Assembly: GCA_020466095.1 (NCBI GenBank)
Contig: CM035809.1
Location: forward strand, 2,515,393 to 2,579,392
DNA: 64,000 bases
Direction: 5' to 3'
From: Chlorops oryzae
Taxonomy: Eukaryota; Arthropoda; Insecta; Diptera; Chloropidae
The translations under genes and the position numbers were made by a program. Within the stretch, counting starts at the first letter, position 1. Every line of letters begins with the position of its first letter. The notes below the pieces were generated by a model, which had not been told where the DNA came from, made no database searches, and was given only the letters and a program-made list of their open reading frames with translations. Below are positions 54,833 to 64,000 of this stretch, piece after piece.

Positions 54833-57800
54833 AGTCATTATTCGTGAAATCGATCACTAAAAATTTGTTTATTTCAGATTTTGATGAAATTTTGGAGAAT
54901 TGTATGTCTTTGTGAGAAAAAAATATGTGCAAGAGCTTTTTTGGAAAAAAAATTTTTTTTTCGAGTTATGACGTATTGAAATTTGGTAAATTTTCGAATT
55001 TTTCGAATAAACGACTGCTTAGTTTAATTATATCTTGCGACCTAATAGACCGATTTTAACGAATTCTTCTGCATTTTAATCCTTATAAAATGTACTATAA
55101 TACAAAAAAAGTTTTTTCTGAAAATTTGTTGTTGTTGTTGTTGTATATAGATATTTATTCAAACAATTTGCTATACAGCATCGAAGGGATAAAAATATTT
55201 TTTTTTAAACGAAATCCAAAACTAGCCCATACTATAATGCAAAATATATGAAAGTTTTATAGTAAGCTTATTTTCCGTTCGGAAGATATAAATTTTTAAA
55301 GTTGGCAACTCATGAACTTTTATTCGAAATACGCCACTCGCTCGTCAGCTTATTACTCAATAAAGAAAACATTTCCCGTTACCATTGCTATTCCTTGAAC
55401 ACTGAAGGGTGGGTATGTTTGAAGAAAATACTTGGGGTAAAAAAATAATGGGGGTCGGTCATATATATTATCCCCCTAGGAGGGGTTTGACTGTAGAGAC
55501 AGCCATTTTATATGAAATTGTGATAAAATTAAGGTAATTTTGTATGGGTGACCCCCTAAAGAGGGGAGATAGGGGGTCAGTATGTTGGGAAAAAATGTTA
55601 ATGAGACAAAGTTAATGGGGGTCGGTCAAACATTTGACTCCTCTAGGGGCACTCTGGGGCTAGTTAGGACAGTGGGGGAAAATTCATAAAAAAAATTACT
55701 TTTGTATGGGAGCCCCCTTAAGGAGTGGAGATAGGGGGAAGGTATGTTTGGATAAATTGTTGGGAATAAAAAAATAATGGTAGTTGGTCTTACATTTGAC
55801 CCCTCTAGGAGCGACTCTGCTTACAGTAACATCAAAAAATTTGGAAAAAATAAAAAATTAAATTTTTCAAATGACTTGGTGCGTGACATTTTTTTACCAA
55901 ATAACCTTAAAATTAGTATTTTATGAAGTCTTTAGTAAAAGTTCATTGTACTATGATACAGGAAAAAAGTTTCAAAAAAAGTCATCACCCTAATGATCAC
56001 ATATGGCATTGGGTTTGAAAAAATTATGACGTACCTAATGCTTAACATGAAACATAATTTGATTTTAAAAGAATTTCTAAAAAATAATTTGGAGAAATTT
56101 TACGTTATAACTTATTGTCAGTGATTGCGAATTTCCAGAATTTTGGCCTAAAAGTATGCATATGAAAAATGCATGACTTGCAGTGTCGGAAACATTCAAA
56201 ATAATTTTCCATGCATACATTAAGGGTGGATTAATTATCAATTTGACTGTTTCTGATTCCTTCACTATGAAGTTAGCATTACCAGGGGTTATTTTCTAAA
56301 ATAAAAGAGTTACAAATTTTCTTTTTCTACAACAAATTTACAACAAATTAGCTACAAATTATTAACTAATTATGAATTCAAAAATTTAGAAATTTGAGGG
56401 TGGTAATGCTAATTTCACTATGAAGTTAATGTCTGTGTCTATTAATTTGTAGCTAATTTGTTGTAAATTTGTTGTAGAAAAAGAAAATTTGTAACTCTTT
56501 TATTTTAGAAAATAACCCCTGGTAATGCTAACTTCATAGTGAAGGAATCAGAAACAGTCAAATTGATAATTAATCCACCCTTAATGTATGCATGGAAAAT
56601 TATTTTGAATGTTTCCGACACTGCAAGTCATGCATTTTTCATATGCATACTTTTAGGCCAAAATTCTGGAAATTCGCAATCACTGACAATAAGTTATAAC
56701 GTAAAATTTCTCCAAATTATTTTTTAGAAATTCTTTTAAAATCAAATTATGTTTCATGTTAAGCATTAGGTACGGTACGTCATAATTTTTTCAACCCAAT
56801 GCCATATGTGATCATTAGGGTGATGACTTTTTTTTGAAACTTTTTTCCTGTATCATAGTACAATGAACTTTTACTAAAGACTTCATAAAATACTAATTTT
56901 AAGGTTATTTGGTAAAAAAATGTCACGCACCAAGTCATTTGAAAAATTTAATTTTTTATTTTTTTCCAAATTTTTGATGTTACTGTAAGCAGAGTCGCTC
57001 CTAGAGGGGTCAAATGTAAGACCAACTACCATTATTTTTTTATTCCCAACAATTTATCCAAACATACCTTCCCCCTATCTCCACTCCTTAAGGGGGCTCC
57101 CATACAAAAGTAATTTTTTTTATGAATTTTCCCCCCACTGTCCTAACTAGCCCCAGAGTGCCCCTAGAGGAGTCAAATGTTTGACCGACCCCATTAACTT
57201 TGTCTCATTAACATTTTTTCCCAACATACTGACCCCCTATCTCCCCTCTTTAGGGGGTCACCCATACAAAATTACCTTAATTTTATCACAATTTCATATA
57301 AAATGGCTGTCTCTACAGTCAAACCCCTCCTAGGGGGATAATATATATGACCGACCCCCATTATTTTTTTACCCCAAGTATTTTCTTCAAACATACCCAC
57401 CCTTCAGTGTTCAAGGAATAGCAATGGTAACGGGAAATGTTTTCTTTATTGAGTAATAAGCTGACGAGCGAGTGGCGTATTTCGAATAAAAGTTCATGAG
57501 TTGCCAACTTTAAAAATTTATATCTTCCGAACGGAAAATAAGCTTACTATAAAACTTTCATATATTTTGCATTATAGTATGGGCTAGCTTTGGATTTCGT
57601 TTAAAAAAAATATTTTTATCCCTTCGATGCTGTATAGCAAATTGTTTGAATAAATATCTATATACAACAACAACAACAAATTTTCAGAAAAAACTTTTTT
57701 TGTATTATAGTACATTCTATAAGGATTAAAATGCAGAATAATTCGTTAAAAATCGGTCTATTAGGTCGCAAGATATAATTAAACTAAGCAGTCGTTTATT

Positions 57801-57973
57801 CGAAAAATTCGAAAATTTACCAAATTTCAATACGTCATAACTCGAAAAAAAATTTTTTTTTCCAAAAAAGCTCTTGCACATATTTTTTTCTCACAAAGAC
57901 ATACAATTCTCCAAAATTTCATCAAAATCTGATTTAAACAAATTTTTAGTGATCGATTTCACGAATAATGACT
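54833..57973. mobile_element. 3.14-kb foldback element (near-perfect inverted repeat)
   Basis: Two arms of about 1.53 kb (54833-56360 and 56443-57973) are reverse complements with few differences, around an 82-bp loop. Termini AGTCATTATTCGTGAAATCG and complement. Flanked by CACATG (54827-54832, 57974-57979), extendable to the 9-mer ACTCACATG if the last three element bases are counted. It sits inside the duplicated non-LTR copy. No transposase; only short frames present twice (for example 56077-56265 and 56539-56727). Confidence 0.93.
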
Positions 57974-58278
57974 CACATGGAACAAGCATATAACGTATGT
58001 CTCAAACAAAGCCTTGAGAGCAACGTATGCGTGTCAAAGGCTGTATGGGAAAACCTGGGGCGTACGACCAAAAATGATGGCGTGGTCCTTCAAAACAGTC
58101 ATCTTGCCAATGATAACATATGCATCCTTGGCATGGTGGCCAAAAGTTGATCAAGTTAAGGCTCAGATTATCCTGAATAAGGTACACAGAGTAGCCTGCT
58201 TGAGCGTGACAAGTGCGATGAGAACTTGTCCACCGGCGAGCCTGGGAATGCTCACAGGTCTCATACCTCTTCATATAG
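57974..58278 (+). repeat. Segmental duplication, copy 2 (right part): non-LTR ORF2 fragment
   Basis: Continues the duplicated LINE after the foldback (matches about 50133-50442), then is cut at CTTCATATAG by the BEL/Pao 5' LTR. Any continuation lies beyond the window. Confidence 0.92.
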
Positions 58279-58610
58279 TGTTAACGAACGTGAAGACAGG
58301 GAGTAACTCGCAAAGGAAATGCAACTCTGTTGGATCTGTGAAACATCGAATGATCTAGAAACGTCAAAAGAGAAGGAATGTAAAACGCGATCTAAAGTAG
58401 AAAAATCTTTCTTTCCGGTGCTGCCCACGAGAGGAAGAAGGTCGACGAAGTAAGAAGAAAAATCAATTCTACCTAAAAATTGTAATCAGTATTTTTTTTG
58501 ATGTTCTTTTTAATATTTATTTGTTTAGAGAAATAAACCGTCTATTTTGTTTTGTAAACTTCGTTTGAAATTATTTGTCTGGACGAGTTTGGTTTCTTGT
58601 CGGCTGCGTA
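58279..58610 (+). repeat. BEL/Pao 5' LTR (right boundary approximate)
   Basis: Begins TGTTAACG. AATAAA near 58532 could be the LTR polyadenylation signal. The end and primer-binding site are not certain; the first likely gag ATG is at 58646. Confidence 0.65.
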
Positions 58611-58645
58611 ACAAGCTTTATTTCTTTCTAACGAAAACACGTGGA

Positions 58646-61600
58646 ATGCAGAAGGAGGCTCAGGCGGCGGAAAAGCAAGCATCAATGGCGCAAACGACCG
58701 GAAACGCCACACCGAAAAATGAGAGTGCCGCAATACTCGCAAGCGTGCAAACTATGCAAAAGGAATTTCAGAGGCAGATGCAGGCGTTGCATCAGTTGGT
58801 GGTTACCAATGCTGAAAAACAGGAACATACCGTAACCCAACTGCGCCAGGAAATCAAATCGGTGGCGCAGAGGACGCGCTTAACGGATACCAGGAGCCAA
58901 CCAAGCCCGGAGAATGTGCCCGTGGCCACGGGAGGAGCAAATAACACAAACTTAGCACCAGGAGGAGATCGCCATGCGACACAAACGCCAGGTGCGTCTT
59001 TAACGAATTATTCCTCCTTTAACAGCCACCCAAACGCCACTGCCAAGAAGATATACCCTCTGCCTAGGTTTGACGGACAACCAGAAGCATGGCCGGGATT
59101 TATCGAAGACATCCGAAGAACGACAGAGGAGTTTGGTTACTCAGAGCTGCACAACATCATGCGAATAAGAGAATCTCTCCATGGAAGGGCTCGCGAGACA
59201 GTTGAATCCTTGTTGTCAAGCTCACAAAATGTCAACGCTATATTGGAAATTCTGGAAGAAACGTTTGGTAGGCCTGAACTGCTTATAAAAAGCCAGATCG
59301 AAGCAGTAAGAAAATTACCAATCATAAAGGAGCGCAATTTGGATGAACTGGTGGAGTTTGCGGTGAAGGTCAACAATATGGCCACGTTTTTAAAACTATG
59401 CAAGGGAGAACATCACCTAACCAATCCCACCTTGCTGAGCGAAATCGTTGCCAAGCTACCAGTCACACGGCAGATGCAGTGGGCCGAAAAATGTGTGGAC
59501 ATGGACCATATGCCCAACGTGGAAGATTTCAGTCGGTGGCTGAGCGCGTTGCGCAGGTTGGCGAATTTCGTCTCAGACACGCTTCCATCGAAGCCAAATG
59601 AGAATGCCAGTTCTAACAGTAAGACGGGTAACCAGAAAGATGGGAATGGAACCAAAGATGCTAAAGGCAACAAAAGACATGTATTCACGAGCGTTGCCAC
59701 CGATAGTTGCCTCATCTGTCAAAAGAAGTGTGATGATATCAACGGCTGCGGAAAATTTTTATCTATGAGCGTGAATGAGCGCTGGGAAAAGGTAAAAGAC
59801 GCGAAATTATGTTTTTTATGTTTAAAAGGAGCACATCGTGCAAACAAATGCACAAAAAAGGTACGTTGTGGCGTCGATAATTGCAACAGAAGGCACCATG
59901 GATTGTTGCACAAGCCTTCCACGAGTGGAACACAAGTAGAGGAAGACGAGGATAGCTCCCCTACGCCTGGTATTAATCTTCACGCTGCTACGCATAGCAA
60001 ACGTGTGTTATTCCAATTGATAAGGGTAAAACTGAATGGTCCTAAAGGTTCGGTGACAATTTTTGCCTTCGTGGATGACGGGGCGGACGTCACTATGTTG
60101 GACTGGGATGTTGCTCAGAGGATCGGTTTGCAAGGTAAGGCTACCTCACTTCAACTGCAATGGCTAAATGGCAAGTCGGCAGCGTGCGCATCGAAAATCG
60201 TTCAGTGTGATATAAGTGGAACTGGATTTGGTGCCAAGAAGTACAATATATCACACGTATACTTGACAAAAGATTTAGATTTGCCTACACAATCATTGTC
60301 ACTTAGAAATTTGTCAAAATTCGCAAATATATCGGGTCTGCCACTTACTGATTACAAACAAGCAAAGCCCAAAATGGTATTAAGTCTGACGCATGCCTTT
60401 CTGACGGTTCCTGTAGACGTTCCTATATCTCCGCCATTTCCTGGGCCGATCGCCATTAACACGAGATTGGGATGGATCTTGTATGGACCTACGTGCGAAG
60501 AAGAAGATTTGGTGAAGAGGTCATGCCACGCGAGGGTGGTTGAGGCTAATGAAAATGAAATTTCGATGGACGAAAGGATGAAACGATACTTTGAAATCGA
60601 ATCCTGCGGAATAAAGCCGGATGCGCCTCCCGTGGTGTCAGACGACGTGCAAAGGGCTTTGGATATATTGAATTCCACATTGCAATTCAAGGAAGGACGC
60701 TATGAGTGTGGGCTGCTCTGGAGAAAAGAATTCGAGCAATTCCCAGACAGCTACAAAATGGCGTTAAAGCGATTGCATACGTTGGAAAAGCGAATGATGC
60801 GAGACTCTGAATTCCGAACTCAATATTGCGACGCAATGCAAGAGTTCCTGGACAAGAGGTATGCAAGAATGATCCTCCCGACGGAGGCAGGCGAGATGAC
60901 GCCAAAAACCTTCTTTTTGCCTCATTTTGGGGTGACGAATCCGAACAAGCAGAAGATCAGGGTCGTGTTCGACGCTGCGGCCAAATGTGTTGGTATAGCT
61001 CTTAACGACGCTTTATTGCCTGGACCAGACCTGAATCAACCACTTGTGGCGGTACTAATGAAGTTTCGCATGGAAAAGATTGCAGTTTGTGGGGACTTAA
61101 AGGAGATGTTCCTTCAAGTGGCAGTTGCGGAACAAGATCAAGACGCCTTTAGATTTTTGTGGAGAAAAAATCCTGAGGAAGACGTCCAACAATATGTGAT
61201 GACAAGAATGCTGTTTGGTGCCACCTGTTCGCCCACGATAGCACAATTTGTAAAAAATACACACGCCCAGAAGTATGCAGAAAAATATCCTCGAGCGGTC
61301 ACAGCCATTGTTGAGCGCCATTACGTCGATGACTACGTAGATTCCTTTCGTTCTGAGCAAGAAGCGATTCAAACAATAAAGCAAGTTAAGGAGATCTACA
61401 ATGCCGCAGGATTTGAGCTGTGTAAAGTAATTTCGAATTCGGCGCTAGTGAGCAGCGAAATTGCCGACGAAAACACAACGAAAGTCAACGTAGCAGCAGA
61501 TCGCGTAGAGCGAGTGTTGGGTTTATTCTGGCTTCCAGCCACGGATGAATTCGCTTTCAATCTGAACTTTCATAGAGTACCGAAGGATGTAATTGACAAA

Positions 61601-61684
61601 AAGCGAAAGCCCACAAAGAGAGAAGTATTAAGTGTGACTATGTCGATTTTTGATCCATTTGGGTTTTGGGAAATCTCGTCATAG
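58646..61684 (+). pseudogene. BEL/Pao gag-protease-RT part of the polyprotein, ends in a frameshift
   Basis: Start chosen at ATG 58646 (MQKEAQAAEKQ); the frame is open from 58547. In order: a coiled-coil/Gln-rich gag N-terminus; the DUF1759-type gag core (FDGQPEAWPGFIEDIRR, about 59068-59120); two zinc-knuckle-like Cys/His clusters (CLICQKKC, CFLCLKGAHRANKC); an aspartic protease of Pao/A17 type (FAFVDDGADVTMLDW, about 60062-60106); and reverse transcriptase with RVVFDAAAK, CGDLKEMFLQV and the catalytic YVDDYVD (about 61322-61342). It stops after FDPFGF at 61684, where the conserved continuation shifts frame. Confidence 0.93.
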
Positions 61685-62385
61685 CCGCAAAGGTATTGAT
61701 GCAACACTTATGGAAAGGTGGAACCGGATGGGACGATCCGATTCCAAACAGTCTTCATGGCAGGTGGGGTGAGTGGCTGGGTGAGTTGGAAAAAGTTAGA
61801 GACTTTAAAATTTCTCGATGTTATTTTTCGGAATTTCACTGCGTTCGAAAAGATCTCCATATTTTCAGCGATGCAAGTGAGCAAGCCATGGCGGTTGTGG
61901 CCTACTGGAGAATTTGTAATGAAGATGGAACTCGTTTGGCTTTCGTGATGGGCAAGACCAACTGTGCGCCCATTCGTACGATGTCTATTCCGAGGCTCGA
62001 ACTACAAGCAGCGACGCTGGCAGTGCGGTTGAAAACTTGCATCGAGAAGTTTCATGGGGTCAAAGTAGACAGCGTGCAATACTGGTCCGATTCGCACACT
62101 GTCATAAGGTGGCTAAAGAAGGAATCGAGACTTTATAAGCAATTTGTGGCCAACCGCATCGCCGAAATTCTGGAGAGCTCGGAAGACAAAGACTGGCGCT
62201 GGGTGCCAGGTCCCTTAAATCCGGCCGACGATGGTACGAGAGCTTCAGTTGACTTTGAGGTCGAAAATCGTTGGACAATTGGACCAAAATTCTTACTCCA
62301 GGAAGAAGAGTGGCCAGTGTTCCCCGGTGATCCTCCAAGCTACTGTGATAATAAGGAGTTAAAGAAAAGACTGGATTTGCACTAA
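61666..62385 (+). pseudogene. BEL/Pao RT connection and RNase H part, shifted frame
   Basis: Continues from GNLVIAAKVLMQ in another frame. HIFSDASEQAMAVVAYWR is the RNase H first-Asp block, SIPRLELQAA carries the Glu and YWSDSHTVIRWL the second Asp. Ends at TAA 62383-62385, shortly before the integrase frame opens. Confidence 0.92.
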
Positions 62386-62402
62386 CAACCCGTTGCAAAA
62401 AG

Positions 62403-63956
62403 ATGCTTCATTTCGATGTCAACAACACTTCGAATTACAATCGTATGTGGAGAGGAATAGCTTGGGTCTTGCGCTTTGCGTTTAATATGTCGACGTTTTT
62501 AACAAAAAATTCCAAACGCACTGGCGCACTTTCAATACAGGAGCTAGAAGAAGCCGAGGCGTTTATGTGGCGCTCAGTACAGATGCACGAATTCAGTCAG
62601 GATTACGAAAGGTTGGCGGAGGGTGAATCAATCAGCAGTAAAAGTGAGCTGAAATCCTTGAATCCGTACTTAGACGAAAATGGACTTATTCGATGCAGCG
62701 GAAGGATTGATAATGCACCTTACTTGAAATGGGAATCTAAGCGGCCAATAATCCTGCCGAAGAATCACCGTCTGACGCGCCTATTAGTCGAGTGGTATCA
62801 TAGGCGACTAAAGCACGTAAACAAGCACACCGTTATTGGAGAAATACGTTTGCGTTTTTGGATTCCGTCCATAAGGTTCTTGGTGAATAGCGTATTTTCC
62901 AAGTGCTTCGAATGCAAACGACGTCGAGCTCAACCATCAACACCAATAATGGGCCCGCTACCAGAGGATAGATTAACACCGTTCGTGCGCGCCTTTACTT
63001 ATTCGGGCGTTGATTTCTTTGGTCCAGTCGAAGTAAGCTGTCATCGAAAAAGGGAAAAAAGATGGATTGCCTTATTCACGTGTATGGCAACCCGAGCTGT
63101 TCATCTTGAGGTAGCTATGGACCTATCTAGCGATGCCTTTTTGGTATGTATCCGGAACTTCATCAATAGAAGAGGAGTCCCAATCCAAATAAGAAGCGAC
63201 AACGGGACGAATTTCGTTGGTATCTTCAAGGAATTAAATAAAGAGCCTCGTTTTCTGGATCACGACTCGATTACGACAGGCTTGGCTCCTCTGGGCATCA
63301 AATGGATATTCAACACACCGGCGAATCCAAGCGAAGGTGGCGTTTGGGAAAGGCTGGTGAGGAGCGTGAAGCGGGCGCTCTCAGCGGTAATGAAGGAACA
63401 AGCTCCACGGGTCGAGACGTTGATAAGTCTGCTCATCGAATGTGAAAATGTGGTGAACTCTCGACCGCTTACCCATCTGCCAGTCACGCCATCAGAACCC
63501 GAGCCCCTTACGCCTAATCATTTCCTACTGGGATGCGCTAACTCGACGCAGACACCGGCGCCGTTTGAGAAGCGCCTATGCGCCCTGAGGAAACAATGGC
63601 GCATACTACAAAACCTGAAGAATCTATTCTGGCAACGATGGATCCGAGAGTATCTACCGGAGCTTACCCGACGCGTGAAGTGGTGTCGTCCAACGAAGCC
63701 ACTCGCTATAGGAGCCTTGGTGTTTGTATGTGACGCTGAGCTGCCAAGGTCTCGATGGAAACGAGGAAGAATTCTGAAGCTGAATGTTGGAGCTGACGGG
63801 GTCGCGCGCTCAGCGGTAATTCAAATGCCCAATGGATTGCTGCGAAGACCGATATCGAAGCTGGCGCCGCTCGACGTGGCCGATGATGATGGTGGTGTAT
63901 GTCCCTCGTCCATTCACGGAGGCGGGGATGTTAACGAACGTGAAGACAGGGAGTAA
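62403..63956 (+). pseudogene. BEL/Pao integrase part, third frame
   Basis: HHCC-type zinc region (WYHRRLKHVNKHTVIGEIR ... CFECKRRR, about 62791-62930), then the DDE core: YSGVDFFGPVE (about 62998-63030), IRSDNGTNFVG (about 63189-63220), PSEGGVWERLVRSVKRAL (about 63328-63382). A C-terminal DUF5641-like segment ends in the 3' LTR. No start codon of its own is expected; it is the tail of the polyprotein. Confidence 0.93.
63916..63928 (+). promoter_or_regulatory. BEL/Pao polypurine tract
   Basis: ACGGAGGCGGGGA directly precedes the 3' LTR TG; primes plus-strand synthesis in LTR elements. Confidence 0.75.
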
Positions 63957-64000
63957 CTCGCAAAGGAAATGCAACTCTGTTGGATCTGTGAAACATCGAA
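63929..64000 (+). repeat. BEL/Pao 3' LTR, first 72 bp
   Basis: Identical to 58279-58350; cut by the window end. Confidence 0.95.

Larger units (their letters stand above)
58279..64000 (+). mobile_element. BEL/Pao-family LTR retrotransposon, 3' end beyond the window
   Basis: Bounded on the left by a 5' LTR starting TGTTAACGAACG; on the right the same sequence restarts at 63929 after a purine-rich tract (GGAGGCGGGGA). Internal region encodes gag, A17-type protease, reverse transcriptase, RNase H and integrase in BEL/Pao order. The 72 visible bases of the two LTRs are identical, so the insertion is recent. Confidence 0.95.

Noticed and set aside
56077..56727. Conserved 62-residue gene present twice
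   Set aside because: The two copies are identical only because they sit in the arms of the foldback element.

Overview
This is eukaryotic DNA from a higher (brachyceran, probably schizophoran) fly. It is AT-rich, most genes have introns, and it carries a complete oskar gene of the insect type (LOTUS domain plus OSK/SGNH-like domain). Oskar's protein is close to Drosophila in motif detail, but its introns are inflated by transposons. The species cannot be fixed from the sequence.

Few host genes are present. (1) 19411-20080, minus strand: the first coding exon of a CARD-domain protein, ending at a clean splice donor. (2) 24833-32348, plus strand: oskar in five exons, 641 residues, with an uninterrupted reading frame after splicing. 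Joining exons 1 and 2 creates a stem with the geometry of the Drosophila spliced oskar localisation element (SOLE). The 3' UTR contains a hairpin with a palindromic loop. (3) 41064-41261, plus: an intronless secreted six-cysteine, defensin-like peptide with its own TATA box and polyadenylation signal. (4) 45013-45792, plus: a mitochondrial-type peptide deformylase with a normal 62-nt intron but two frame breaks. A hAT-type MITE has landed exactly on its start codon. Fragments of MADF/BESS-type DNA-binding proteins (36186-36386, 41747-42211) look like relics.

Most of the rest is mobile DNA. By matching terminal inverted repeats with target-site duplications (TSDs) I delimit about 25 short non-autonomous DNA transposons. 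They include hAT-like elements (8-bp TSD), PIF/Harbinger-like (TTA/TAA), pogo/Tc1-like (TA) and piggyBac-like (TTAA). There are also four copies of a dispersed non-coding repeat (called family A here), tRNA-headed SINEs, a degenerate RNase H-bearing non-LTR element followed by a 400-bp (CCTAA)n tract, and a 5'-truncated I-like non-LTR element with a (TAA)n tail.

The right third (47.4-64 kb) is a nested stack. A SINE was split by a 1.6-kb hAT-like element. The adjoining region received a non-LTR insertion, and part of the whole assembly was then duplicated. The second copy was hit by a 3.1-kb near-perfect inverted repeat (foldback) and by a BEL/Pao LTR retrotransposon whose 3' LTR runs off the end of the window. 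A second duplication links oskar intron 4 to sequence 2 kb downstream of the gene. No functional tRNA, rRNA, CRISPR array or prokaryotic feature is present.
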